This document shows positions 51,212 to 60,020 of a DNA stretch of 64,000 bases, piece after piece. How positions within the stretch are numbered: position 1 is the stretch's first letter; the number at the start of each line of letters is the position of its first letter. The stretch is from Amycolatopsis sp. MtRt-6 (lineage in GTDB: Bacteria > Actinomycetota > Actinomycetes > Mycobacteriales > Pseudonocardiaceae), in the NCBI RefSeq assembly GCF_017308975.1, contig NZ_JADWPD010000012.1, positions 51,496 through 115,495 of the forward strand, in the 5' to 3' direction. The notes beneath the pieces are model-generated. The model saw only the letters and a list, made by a program, of their open reading frames with translations, ran no database searches and was not told the DNA's origin. Both the position numbers and the translations under genes were made by a program.

Positions 51212-51825
51212 GCGCCCGACCCTAGTGGCACGAACCGGCGGTCGTACAGGATCGCGCCCGCCGCGAGCGCGGTGAAGAAGAGCCCGATGAAGACGCAGTT
51301 GAGCGCCACCGGGCCGTAGCCGAGGGCGCCCGCGTCGACGAACGGGTACGGGTAGAAGCCGGTGAGCGCGCCGCGCGGGAGCGTGAACGCCAGCCACGTC
51401 AGCGGGTAGAGCAGCGACCACCAGACCGTGCGCCACGTGAGGGCGCCGCGCGGGCCGACCAGGAGCCAGCCGAGCACGAACAGGATCGGCGTCGCCTTGT
51501 GCAGCACCGCGTCGGCGAAGAACGCGAGGCCGTGCAGGTCGTGCAGGCCGGCGAGGGCGACCTGGTAGACGATGCCCGTCACGATGATGCCCGCCAGCGC
51601 GTCGAGCCACAGCACGCGGAACACCGTGCCGCGCGCCGCGCCGGCCGCCACCAGCGCCGAGGTCGCGACGACCAGCAGGTTCGAGTCGATCGTGAAGTAG
51701 CAGAGCAGGTTCGCGACCCGCCCGCCCGGGGTGCTCGCGGTGGCGACGACCTGGGTGACGAGGCCGGTCAGCGCGACCGCCGCGGTGACCGCGAACCAGG
51801 CACGGGTGAGCTTCTCACTGCGCAT
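51208..51825 (-). CDS. Pr6Pr-family membrane protein
   Basis: A 205-residue integral membrane protein with six predicted helices. Marks of the Pr6Pr family are FTIDSNLLVVATSAL, LHKATPILFVLGWLL, WWSLLYPLTWLAFTLPRG and FYPYPFVDAGALGY. The function is unknown. ATG start; the stop overlaps the MBL gene. Confidence 0.88.
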   Translation of the reverse strand: MRSEKLTRAWFAVTAAVALTGLVTQVVATASTPGGRVANLLCYFTIDSNLLVVATSALVAAGAARGTVFRVLWLDALAGIIVTGIVYQVALAGLHDLHGLAFFADAVLHKATPILFVLGWLLVGPRGALTWRTVWWSLLYPLTWLAFTLPRGALTGFYPYPFVDAGALGYGPVALNCVFIGLFFTALAAGAILYDRRFVPLGSGA

Positions 51826-51891
51826 CGCCGGAGCGTACCTGCCGGTAACTCCACAGTGGACCCCTCGAAGGTGCCGAGTCCGGGCGTGCGG

Positions 51892-52137
51892 CTACGCCGC
51901 GAGCAGCGAGTCCGGGAGCGCGACGAACGCCTCGTACTCCGCCTTCTGCTCGACCGGCAGCTGGTACGCGACGGCCGGCAGCTTCGCCACCGACGGATGA
52001 CGCTCAGCCGGAAGGTCCGGCCGTCGGCCGTGGCGAGAAATTCTCGCCGACGTTCCCCGGGGCAGCGGGAGCCGGCGAGTCGAACGCGCTTCCCGGGTTC
52101 GGACCAGTCCACTTTGGCCGGGAAGGCTCGCGGGCAC
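51892..52137 (-). pseudogene. Possible frameshifted remnant
   Basis: The minus strand carries two stretches of plausible protein in different frames: EFLATADGRTFRLS, then, one frame away, ERHPSVAKLPAVAYQLPVEQ continuing to DSLLAA and a stop. Together they look like one short gene broken by a frameshift near 52000. There is no good start codon or ribosome binding site. The rest of 51826-52161 shows nothing else. A spurious open frame is equally possible. Confidence 0.3.
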
Positions 52138-52161
52138 CGGCGACTTTCGTTTGTCCTTGTT

Positions 52162-53694
52162 TCAGCTCCCTTCCGGCCGGTCGCCGTGGAGCAGGCCGCG
52201 GACCGTGTCGATCGTGTCCGCTTCGGCCGGGTCCTTGTCCGGGCGGTAGCGGACCACCCGGGCGAACCGCAGCGCCAGGCCGCCCGGGTAGCGCGTGCTC
52301 ACCTGCGCGCTGTCCAGCTCGATCTCCACCACGATCTCCGGCCGGACGTACACCGTCCAGTCGTCGCGGTGGGTCTCGATTTCCTGGAACGTCCTCGTCT
52401 GCCACGCCAGCAGCTCGTCGGTCATGCCCTTGAACGTCTTGCCCACCATGATCGGCGGGCCGCCGTCCGGGTCGCGGGCACCCAGGTGCAGGTTCGACAG
52501 CGTGCCCGTGCGCCGGCCGTGGCCCCACTCCGCCGCGAGCACCACCAGGTCGATCGTGTGCACCGGCTTGACCTTCAGCCACGCCCGCCCGCGCCGCCCG
52601 GCCGCGTACGGCGACGCCAGGTCCTTGACCATGACGCCTTCGTGGCCCGCTTCCATCGCCGCCTCCAGCACCGAAGCAGCCCGCGAAGTGCCCACCTCGC
52701 CGGGGATCACGTGCGCCCCGGCGACCTTGCGCAGCGCCGCGTTGCGCTCCGACAACGGCGCGTCCAGCAGGTCGACGCCGTCGAGGTGCAGGCAGTCGAA
52801 GAAGTACGGCCGCAGCAGCAGTGCCTTGACCTGTTCTTCGCGGGTGCTGCCGAACCGGCTCATGGTGTCCTGGAACGGCCGCGGCCGCCCGGCGTCGGTC
52901 AGGGCCAGCGTCTCGCCGTCGAGTACCACCGACTCGCACGGCAGCGCCCGCACCAGTTCCACCAGTTCCCGCACACTGCCGGTGATCTCGCGCAGCGTCC
53001 GCGTCCAGACGTGCACCTCGTCGCCCTGGCGGTGCACCTGGATCCGCGCACCGTCCATCTTGTACTCGACGATCGCCTCGGCGTGCTCGGCGACGGCTTC
53101 GTCCAGCGACTCCGCCGGGGACGCCAGCATCGGCTTGATCGGCGTGCCGAGGGTGAGCCGGAACTCCGCCAGCGCCGCCTGCCCGCCGGTCAGCGCCGCG
53201 ACGGCCGTGACGCCGAGCTTCCCGGACAGCATGAACGCCCGCCGCACGTCCTCGCCCGCCACCTCGGCCGCGGCGGCGATGGCGTCGACCATCACACCTT
53301 CCAGCGCGCCCTGCCGCAGCTCACCGGTGACCAGCCGGAACAGGAACTGCTGCTCGTCGTTCGTCAGCCGGGTGAACAACGCGCGCAGCACCTCCTGCCG
53401 CCGCGTGTTCGACCCGGTGCCCGCCGCCACGCCCGCGGCCGCCGTCAGTGCCGCGTCCACCTCGAGCACCGAGACCGCCGGCTCCGGAGCGGGGCCGGCG
53501 CCGAGTGCGGCCAGGGTGCGCCAGCCCGCACCCAGCCTGTCCTGCGCCGTCTGCCCGGTGAGGTACGCGACCACCGCGGGCAGCTCGGCGACCTCCGCCG
53601 CGCGCAGCACGGCGGCCAGGACGGCGATCTTCGCCTTCCTGGACCTGGTCGCCGCCAGCTCGGCGGACGCGCGGACCAACTCGCTCAGCAACAC
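52162..53694 (-). CDS. ATP-dependent DNA ligase
   Basis: A 510-residue ligase with an N-terminal DNA-binding domain (SELVRASAELAATRSRKAKI), the adenylation domain with motif I EYKMDGAR (lysine nucleophile), VVLDGETLAL, GHEGVMVKD and AWLKVKP, and a C-terminal OB-fold (VGKTFKGMTDELL, PGGLALRFARVVRYRPDKDP). It matches the LigB type of Actinobacteria (archaeal-like ATP ligase), used besides the NAD-dependent LigA, probably in repair. The GTG start has no Shine-Dalgarno upstream and may be leaderless. Confidence 0.93.
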   Translation of the reverse strand: MLLSELVRASAELAATRSRKAKIAVLAAVLRAAEVAELPAVVAYLTGQTAQDRLGAGWRTLAALGAGPAPEPAVSVLEVDAALTAAAGVAAGTGSNTRRQEVLRALFTRLTNDEQQFLFRLVTGELRQGALEGVMVDAIAAAAEVAGEDVRRAFMLSGKLGVTAVAALTGGQAALAEFRLTLGTPIKPMLASPAESLDEAVAEHAEAIVEYKMDGARIQVHRQGDEVHVWTRTLREITGSVRELVELVRALPCESVVLDGETLALTDAGRPRPFQDTMSRFGSTREEQVKALLLRPYFFDCLHLDGVDLLDAPLSERNAALRKVAGAHVIPGEVGTSRAASVLEAAMEAGHEGVMVKDLASPYAAGRRGRAWLKVKPVHTIDLVVLAAEWGHGRRTGTLSNLHLGARDPDGGPPIMVGKTFKGMTDELLAWQTRTFQEIETHRDDWTVYVRPEIVVEIELDSAQVSTRYPGGLALRFARVVRYRPDKDPAEADTIDTVRGLLHGDRPEGS

Positions 53695-53751
53695 CCGGAC
53701 ATCATGACCCGAACCACCGACAATTTCCGGATGGCCGGACGTTTTGCCTGG

Positions 53752-55149
53752 TCAGCGGCCGCCGCGGGCCATGCGGAGCACGTCGAGCGCCTCGTCCAGC
53801 TGCTCCTCGGTGAGCTTCCCCTCGCGCACGTACCCGCGCTCGATGACGACCTCGCGGATCGTCTTGAGCTCCTTCAACGCCTGCTTCGCCACCGCGGCCG
53901 CCGCTTCGTAGCCGATGTAGGAGTTCAACGGCGTCACGATCGACGGCGACCCCTCGGCGTAGGTCCGCGTGCGTTCGGTGTTCACCGTGACGCCCGCGAA
54001 CACCTTGTCCGCCAGCAGCCGCGAAACCGCCGCGAGCAGCCGCGCCGATTCGAGGACGTTCCGGGCGATCACCGGCAGGTTGACGTTCAGCTGGAAATTG
54101 CCCGCCGCGCCGGCGAAGGCGACCGCCGCGTCGTTGCCGATCACCTGCGCGACCACCTGGAGCGTCGCCTCCGGGATCACCGGGTTCACCTTGCCCGGCA
54201 TGATCGACGAGCCCGGCTGCAGGTCCGGCAGCGCCAGCTCGGCCAGGCCGGTGCGCGGGCCGGACCCCAGCCAGCGCAGGTCGTTGGCGATCTTGTTGAG
54301 CGACACGGCGACCGTGCGCAGGTGCCCGGACGTCTCGACGACGCTGTCCTGCGTCGCCTGCGCCTCGAAGTGGTCGCGGGCCTCGGTCAGCGGCAGCCCG
54401 GTGACCGTCGCGAGCTCCGCGGCGACCGACGCGCCGAAGCCGTCCGGCGCGTTCAGGCCCGAACCCACGGCGGTGCCGCCGATCGGCAGCTCGCCCAGCC
54501 GCGGCAGGCCCGACTTCAGCCGCTCGACGCCGAAGCGGATCTGGGACGCCCACGCGCCGGCCTCCTGGCCGAGCGTGATCGGCACCGCGTCCATCAGGTG
54601 CGTGCGGCCGGACTTCACGACGTCCGCCCACTCCGCGGCGCGGACCTCGATCGCGCCGGCGAGGTACTCCAGCGCCGGGATGACGTCCTTGGTGACGGCT
54701 TCGGTCGCGGCGACGTGGATGGTCGTCGGGAAGGTGTCGTTCGACGACTGCGACGCGTTGACGTGGTCGTTCGGGTGCACGTCACGGCCGAGAGCGCGCG
54801 AAGCGAGCGTCGCGATGACCTCGTTGGCGTTCATGTTCGACGACGTCCCGGACCCGGTCTGGAAGACGTCGATGGGGAAGTGCGCGTCGTGGGCCCCGGC
54901 GGCGACCTCGTCGGCGGCGGCCGCGATGGCGTCGGCGACGTCGGCGTCGAGCACGCCCAGCTTGTGGTTCACGCGCGCGGCGGCGGCCTTGAGCAGGCCG
55001 AGCGCGCGGATCTGGGCGCGCTCCAGGCCCCGACCGGAGATGGGGAAGTTCTCCACGGCCCGCTGGGTCTGCGCGCGGTAGAGCGCGTCGGCAGGCACGC
55101 GGACCTCGCCCATCGTGTCGTGTTCGATCCGGTATTCCTGATCAGCCAT
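53752..55149 (-). CDS. fumC: Fumarate hydratase class II
   Basis: A 465-residue enzyme that interconverts fumarate and malate in the TCA cycle. The class II signature GSSIMPGKVNP is intact, as are TGSGTSSNMNANEVIA, NDHVNASQSSNDTFPT and SGRTHLMDAVPITLGQE. The start is ATG reading MADQEYRIEHDTMG; no clear ribosome binding site. It matches Rv1098c in order. It is divergent from the oxidoreductase gene. Confidence 0.96.
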   Translation of the reverse strand: MADQEYRIEHDTMGEVRVPADALYRAQTQRAVENFPISGRGLERAQIRALGLLKAAAARVNHKLGVLDADVADAIAAAADEVAAGAHDAHFPIDVFQTGSGTSSNMNANEVIATLASRALGRDVHPNDHVNASQSSNDTFPTTIHVAATEAVTKDVIPALEYLAGAIEVRAAEWADVVKSGRTHLMDAVPITLGQEAGAWASQIRFGVERLKSGLPRLGELPIGGTAVGSGLNAPDGFGASVAAELATVTGLPLTEARDHFEAQATQDSVVETSGHLRTVAVSLNKIANDLRWLGSGPRTGLAELALPDLQPGSSIMPGKVNPVIPEATLQVVAQVIGNDAAVAFAGAAGNFQLNVNLPVIARNVLESARLLAAVSRLLADKVFAGVTVNTERTRTYAEGSPSIVTPLNSYIGYEAAAAVAKQALKELKTIREVVIERGYVREGKLTEEQLDEALDVLRMARGGR

Positions 55150-55271
55150 GACACCGATTCTGGCCCTGTTCGCGCCCGGCCGCGTGGTGGCGTCGCCCAC
55201 CTTCGGCGCCCCGCGACGCTAGGATCGGATGTGTTCTCGATCACCGCCATCCACCACTGGCTGGAGCGAGC

Positions 55272-56261
55272 ATGACTGATGTTGCCGGCGACACGTACGA
55301 CCTCGTGATCATCGGCGCGGGCCCCACGGGCCTGTTCGCCGCCTACTACGCCGGGTTCCGCGGCCTCTCGATGGCGGTGGTCGACTCGCTGCCCGAGCCC
55401 GGCGGCCAGGTCACCGCGATGTACCCCGAGAAGATGATCTACGACGTCGGCGGGTTCGCCGAGGTCCGCGGTCGCGACCTCGTCGACGGCCTGGTGCAGC
55501 AGGCCGCGCCGTTCAAACCGAAGTACCTGCTGGGGCGCAAGGCCGAAAAGCTGGAGCCGGCCGGCGACGGCTTCGAGCTGACCCTCGACGGCGGCGAGCC
55601 GCTGCGCGCCCGCGCGGTGCTGATCACCGCGGGCATCGGCGAGTTCACCCCGCGCCCGCTGCCGGCCGGCGACGGCTGGCTCGGCCGCGGCATGGTCCAC
55701 TTCGTCCCCTCGCTGGAGGCGCACGCGGGCCAGCACGTCGTGGTCGTCGGCGGCGGCGACTCGGCGTTCGACTGGATCCTCGCGCTGCACCCGGTGGCGG
55801 CGAGCGTGACGCTGGTGCACCGGCGCGCGAAGTTCCGCGCCGCCGAGTCGATCGTCCGGCAGGCGCGCGAGCTCGGCACCCGGATCATCACCGACGCCGA
55901 GGTCACGCGGTTCGTCGAAGCACCGGACGGCTCGCTCGAAGCCGTCGACGTCTCGATCAAGGGCGCCGGCGACGAGCGGCTGCCGGCCAACGCCGTCGTC
56001 GCGGCGCTCGGGTTCACCGCCGACCTCGGCCCGATCGAGAGCTGGGGCCTGGAGATCGACCACCGCGCCATCGCCGTCGACTCGACGATGGCGACCGCGC
56101 GCGAACGCGTCTACGCCGCCGGCGACGTCGCCGCGTACCCGGGCAAGGTGAAGCTGATCGCGACCGGCTTCGGCGAGGCCGCGACGGCCGTCAACAACAT
56201 CGCCGTCGCGCTCGACCCGGACGCGCACCTGTTCCCGGGCCACTCGAGCAACGCGGAGTAG
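55272..56261 (+). CDS. Ferredoxin/flavodoxin-NADP reductase (thioredoxin-reductase-like)
   Basis: A 329-residue FAD/NAD(P)-binding protein: IIGAGPTGLFAAYYAG (FAD), VVVVGGGDSAFDWILAL (NADP), and the C-terminal VYAAGDVAAYPGK. It lacks the CxxC redox pair of thioredoxin reductase at the equivalent site, so it belongs to the TrxR-like ferredoxin-NADP reductases (YumC/FNR type). It would pass electrons between NADPH and ferredoxin. GGAG stands 5 nt before the ATG. It has no partner gene in its direction. Confidence 0.9.
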   Translation: MTDVAGDTYDLVIIGAGPTGLFAAYYAGFRGLSMAVVDSLPEPGGQVTAMYPEKMIYDVGGFAEVRGRDLVDGLVQQAAPFKPKYLLGRKAEKLEPAGDGFELTLDGGEPLRARAVLITAGIGEFTPRPLPAGDGWLGRGMVHFVPSLEAHAGQHVVVVGGGDSAFDWILALHPVAASVTLVHRRAKFRAAESIVRQARELGTRIITDAEVTRFVEAPDGSLEAVDVSIKGAGDERLPANAVVAALGFTADLGPIESWGLEIDHRAIAVDSTMATARERVYAAGDVAAYPGKVKLIATGFGEAATAVNNIAVALDPDAHLFPGHSSNAE

Positions 56262-56262
56262 G

Positions 56263-57012
56263 TCAGGCTTTCGTCTTCTCCGCGATCCACGGCGCGTAGG
56301 CGACGACGGACGTGTAGATCGACGGCGCGGTCGCGCATTCCGGGTCGTTGTTGCCCGGACGGCTGGTGACGCCGACGAGCAGCCAGTGGTCGCCTTCGCG
56401 GACGACCTGCGGGCCGCCGGAGTCGCCGAAGCAGGCTCCGGACTTGCCGCCGGGGTTGTCGGTGCACAGCTCGGCCGTGCCGTCGAACACCGACGTGCAC
56501 TTCGAGCCCTCGACGATCTGCGTGTCGAGCTGCTGCAACGTCGTCGGGATCTCGCCGCAGTTCAGTTTCGGGCACGTCTGGCCCCAGCCGAGGATCCGCG
56601 TCGCGGTGCCCGGCGCCGCGGCCGTCGCGAGCCCGATCGGCGCGGCCGCGGCCGGTGCCGTCAGCCGCAGCAGCGCGATGTCGCCCGCCGGGCTCTGGGT
56701 GTTGAACGCCGGGTTCACCACGATCCCGGCGACCTGGCCGACCTCGCCGCCCTGACCCGCTTCGTTCGTGCCCGACCGCACGGAGATCGTCGGCGCGGTC
56801 TTGTCGAACGCGCAGTGCGCGGCCGTGACCACCCACGTGGGCGCGATCAGCGCGCCGGCGCAGAACAGCTTGCCGGACGCCGAATGCAGCGACACCGCGA
56901 ACGGGTACGGCTGGTCCGCGTTCGTACCCCCGACGATGGCGGGGGCGGCCGCGGCGGTGCCCGGGACCAGGAGAGACAGCAGGGCCAGCAGAACCAGCAG
57001 TCGCCTGGTCAC
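56263..57012 (-). CDS. Secreted trypsin-like serine protease
   Basis: A 249-residue protein with a Sec signal (cleavage near residue 23) and a mature chymotrypsin fold starting IVGGTNADQ. The triad is complete: His66 (VVTAAHC), Asp111 (GDIALLRL) and Ser198 (GDSGGP). Cysteines pair as in trypsin. There is no propeptide of length, so it may be activated by signal cleavage. GTG start with AAGGAG upstream. It contrasts with the pseudoprotease at 32894. The gene follows glpX by 9 bp and is likely in the same transcript. Confidence 0.92.
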   Translation of the reverse strand: MTRRLLVLLALLSLLVPGTAAAAPAIVGGTNADQPYPFAVSLHSASGKLFCAGALIAPTWVVTAAHCAFDKTAPTISVRSGTNEAGQGGEVGQVAGIVVNPAFNTQSPAGDIALLRLTAPAAAAPIGLATAAAPGTATRILGWGQTCPKLNCGEIPTTLQQLDTQIVEGSKCTSVFDGTAELCTDNPGGKSGACFGDSGGPQVVREGDHWLLVGVTSRPGNNDPECATAPSIYTSVVAYAPWIAEKTKA

Positions 57013-57021
57013 GGATCTCCT

Positions 57022-58071
57022 TTACGGCAGCGGGGGCACCACGTCGTCGGCGGGCGCGTCCAGGTGGCCGTCGAAGTTGACCGAGGAGTACGCCCGCAGC
57101 TTGTTCAGCCGGTGGTAGCCGTCGATCATTCTGACGGTCCCGGACTTGGACCGCATCACGATGGACTGCGTCGTCGCCCCGCCCTCGCGGTAGTGGACGC
57201 CGCGCAGCAGGTCGCCGTCGGTGACGCCGGTGGCGCAGAAGAAGACGTTGTCGCCGCGCACGAGGTCGTCGTTGAGCAGGATCCGGTCGAGGTCGTGCCC
57301 GGCGGCGAGGGCCTTCTCGCGCTCGGCGTCGTCCTTCGGCCACAGCCGGCCCTGCAGCTCGCCGCCGAGGCACTTCATCGCGCAGGCCGCGATGATGCCC
57401 TCGGGGGTGCCGCCGATGCCCAGCAGCATGTCGACGCCGGTGGTCGGGCGGGCCGCGGCGATCGCGCCCGCGACGTCGCCGTCGGAGATGAAGCGGATCC
57501 GCGCGCCGGCCTCGCGGACCTCCTTGATGATCTGCTCGTGGCGCGGGCGGTCGAGGATGCACACCGTGACGTCGCCGACGCTGCTGTTCTTCGCCTTGGC
57601 GACCCGGCGGATGTTCTCCGCGATCGGCGCGCCCAGCTCGACCTTGCCCGCCGCCTCCGGGCCGACGGCCAGCTTTTCCATGTAGAACACCGCGGACGGG
57701 TCGAACATCGCGCCGCGCTCGGCGACCGCCAGCACCGCGAGCGCGTTCGGCATGCCCTTGGCCATCAGCGTGGTGCCGTCGACCGGGTCGACCGCGACGT
57801 CGCAGTCCGGTCCGTCGCCGTTGCCCACCTCTTCGCCGTTGAACAGCATCGGGGCTTCGTCCTTCTCGCCCTCGCCGATCACCACGACCCCGCGCATCGA
57901 CACCGTCGAGACGAGCTGGCGCATCGCGTCGACGGCCGCGCCGTCCCCGCCGATCTTGTCGCCGCGGCCGACCCAGCGACCGGCCGCCATCGCCGCGGCT
58001 TCGGTGACCCGGACCAGCTCCATCGCGAGGTTGCGGTCGGGCGCTTCACGACGACTCTCTGCGGCGGACAT
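57022..58071 (-). CDS. glpX: Class II fructose-1,6-bisphosphatase
   Basis: A 349-residue phosphatase for gluconeogenesis. Class II motifs are VVVIGEGEKDEAPML, CDVAVDPVDGTTLMAKG, LDRPRHEQII and GIGGTPEGIIAACAMKCLGG. GGAGG lies 5 nt before the second of two adjacent ATGs, which is preferred. It matches Rv1099c, the only FBPase of mycobacteria. The trypsin gene follows closely. Confidence 0.96.
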   Translation of the reverse strand: MSAAESRREAPDRNLAMELVRVTEAAAMAAGRWVGRGDKIGGDGAAVDAMRQLVSTVSMRGVVVIGEGEKDEAPMLFNGEEVGNGDGPDCDVAVDPVDGTTLMAKGMPNALAVLAVAERGAMFDPSAVFYMEKLAVGPEAAGKVELGAPIAENIRRVAKAKNSSVGDVTVCILDRPRHEQIIKEVREAGARIRFISDGDVAGAIAAARPTTGVDMLLGIGGTPEGIIAACAMKCLGGELQGRLWPKDDAEREKALAAGHDLDRILLNDDLVRGDNVFFCATGVTDGDLLRGVHYREGGATTQSIVMRSKSGTVRMIDGYHRLNKLRAYSSVNFDGHLDAPADDVVPPLP

Positions 58072-58156
58072 CATTGCCTCCCGGATCGTGGAACTGGCGG
58101 GTCAACAGTCTGTCAGATTGCTGTCCGGTTTCCCGATGCCGTGAGCATGGCAAACG

Positions 58157-58384
58157 TCACTGACCGTCGGCGGTCTCGTCCTCCACGGACGCCAGAGCAG
58201 CCTCGATGCGCTCGCGCGCGCCTTCGAGATGGCGCTCACACACCTTCGCGAGCTTCTCGCCCTTCTCCCACAAAGCGAGCGACTGCTCGAGGGAGAGCCC
58301 ACCGGCTTCGAGCTCCCGGACGACCTCGACGAGGCGGTCGCGAGCCTGCTCGTAGCCGAGTTCCTCGCCGGTTGTTTCACTCAC
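58157..58384 (-). CDS. xseB: Exodeoxyribonuclease VII small subunit
   Basis: A 75-residue helical protein (LGYEQARDRLVEVVRELEAGGLSLEQSLALWEKGEKLAKVC) with the family pattern and length. It binds XseA to make the single-strand DNA exonuclease VII. The GTG overlaps the preceding gene by 4 bp (GTGA). It ends the five-cistron-type operon of the lipid-droplet protein, xseA and the inserted gene. Confidence 0.93.
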   Translation of the reverse strand: MSETTGEELGYEQARDRLVEVVRELEAGGLSLEQSLALWEKGEKLAKVCERHLEGARERIEAALASVEDETADGQ

Positions 58385-58785
58385 GCTCGGTGTTCTCCGA
58401 CCTTCCGGGCTGACGGGTTGGCGCTGTTCGCGCACACTACCGCGCTGGCCATCGCGTGGTCGTACCCGACGAACGCCAGCGCGAACTCCTGCCCGTCACC
58501 CTCCGCGATCGCCTCTTCGAGGTTCTCCTGCGCCCCGGCCACCCGCCGCCGGTGCCCGGCGCCCTCGGCGAACCACCAGCGCGAGCCGACCTGCATCGAC
58601 GTCGCCTCGGACAGCCGCCGCAGCTGCGGCGCCAGCTCACGGCGGGCGGCGGTGCCGCAGCCGGCGAGCAGGGCCGTCCAGCACTCCGCGGCGGCCCGGT
58701 CGGTGCGCACCGCCTGGTCGAGCAGCGGACGCGCACCGAGCCTCCGGGCCGCGTCCACGGTGAGCGGGAGGAACCTCGCCGTCAC
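58381..58785 (-). CDS. Unknown protein inserted between xseA and xseB
   Basis: A 134-residue, helix-rich protein (FLPLTVDAARRLGARPLLDQAV, AAECWTALLAGCG, RRRVAGAQENLEEAIAEGD, FALAFVGYDHAMASAVVCANS). It overlaps both neighbours by 4 bp (GTGA at each end), so it is firmly part of the exonuclease VII operon. In mycobacteria xseA and xseB are adjacent as I recall, so this gene is an addition. I do not recognise a family. It could regulate or accompany exonuclease VII. Confidence 0.75.
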   Translation of the reverse strand: MTARFLPLTVDAARRLGARPLLDQAVRTDRAAAECWTALLAGCGTAARRELAPQLRRLSEATSMQVGSRWWFAEGAGHRRRVAGAQENLEEAIAEGDGQEFALAFVGYDHAMASAVVCANSANPSARKVGEHRA

Positions 58786-60020
58786 CCCTGATCCCCTTCC
58801 GCCACCGCGCCGATCGCGCCGTCACCCACGCGCACGCGCAGCTGGGCACCGGCCTCGACTTCGGAGACGGAGCGGAGTACCTGGAGGTTGCCTTCGGAAT
58901 CGACGAACTGCACGACCGCGTAGCCGCGGGCCAGCGTCGCCGCCGGCCCGAGCGCGGTGAGCCGGGCCCGCGCGTTCGCGATCTCGGCCTGGTCCTTGGC
59001 GAGCAGGCTCAGCATGGCGCGGCGGGCGCGTTCGCGGTGGACGTCGACGTCGTCCTGCCGCCGCTGGACCGGGCCCAGCGGGTCGGCCAGCGACGGGCGG
59101 CTGCGGATCTGGGTGAGCAGCCGCGTCTGGGTGTCGACCCAGCCGTGCAGGGCGCGGCGCCCGCGGTCGCGCATCTGCCGGACCCGCTCGGTCTCCTCGC
59201 GCACGTCCGGGACGATGCGCTTGCCGGCGTCGGTCGGCGTCGAGCAGCGCAGGTCCGCGACGTGGTCGAGCAGCGGGGTGTCCGGCTCGTGGCCGATCGC
59301 GCTGACGACGGGCGTGCCGGCCGCCGACACCGCGCGGCAGAGCGCTTCGTCGGAGAACGGCAGCAGGTCCTCGACGCTGCCGCCGCCGCGGGCGATGACG
59401 ATGACGTCGATCTCGGGGTCGGCGTCGAAGATCCGCAGCGCGCGCATGACCTGCGGGACGGCCTGCGAGCCTTGGACGGCGGTGTTCAGCACCTTGATCC
59501 GCACGTGCGGCCACCGGCGCTGGGCGTTGGCCAGGACGTCCCGCTCCGCCGCCGACGCGCGGCCGGTGATCAGCCCGACGCCCTTCGGCAGGAACGGAAC
59601 CGGCCGCTTGCGCTGCGGCGAGAACAGGCCTTCGGCGGCCAGGAGCTTCCGCAGCCGTTCGATCCGGGCCAGCAGCTCACCGATGCCGACGGCGCGGATC
59701 TGGTCGGCGCGCAGGCTGATCGTGCCGCGGCCGAAGAAGTACGACGGCTTCGCGTGCACGACCACGCTCGCGCCCTCCCGCAGCGGCGGCTCCATCTCGC
59801 GGATCAGCCAGTTCGGGCAGGTGACGGACATCGAGACGTCCGCCGAAGGGTCGCGCAGCGTCAGGAACGCGGTCTGCGTGTTGGGCCGGGAGCTGACCTG
59901 CGTGACCTGGCCCTCGACCCAGACGGCGCCGAGCCGGTGGATCCAGTCGCCGATCTTGCGCGCGACGGTCCGGACCGGCCACGGCTTTTCGGCGGTGCTC
60001 GCTTCGGTGTCGGTGGTCAC
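58782..60020 (-). CDS. xseA: Exodeoxyribonuclease VII large subunit
   Basis: A 412-residue catalytic subunit. An N-terminal OB-fold (VWVEGQVTQVSSRPNTQTAFLTLRD) is followed by the catalytic domain: GLITGRASAAERDVL, DVIVIARGGGSVEDLLPFSDEALCRAV, AIGHEPDTPLLDHVADLRCSTPTDAG, and a long coiled-coil C-terminus with ARGYAVVQ. It degrades single-stranded DNA to oligonucleotides. The GTG start overlaps the upstream gene by 4 bp. Matches Rv1108c. Confidence 0.96.
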   Translation of the reverse strand: MTTDTEASTAEKPWPVRTVARKIGDWIHRLGAVWVEGQVTQVSSRPNTQTAFLTLRDPSADVSMSVTCPNWLIREMEPPLREGASVVVHAKPSYFFGRGTISLRADQIRAVGIGELLARIERLRKLLAAEGLFSPQRKRPVPFLPKGVGLITGRASAAERDVLANAQRRWPHVRIKVLNTAVQGSQAVPQVMRALRIFDADPEIDVIVIARGGGSVEDLLPFSDEALCRAVSAAGTPVVSAIGHEPDTPLLDHVADLRCSTPTDAGKRIVPDVREETERVRQMRDRGRRALHGWVDTQTRLLTQIRSRPSLADPLGPVQRRQDDVDVHRERARRAMLSLLAKDQAEIANARARLTALGPAATLARGYAVVQFVDSEGNLQVLRSVSEVEAGAQLRVRVGDGAIGAVAEGDQG

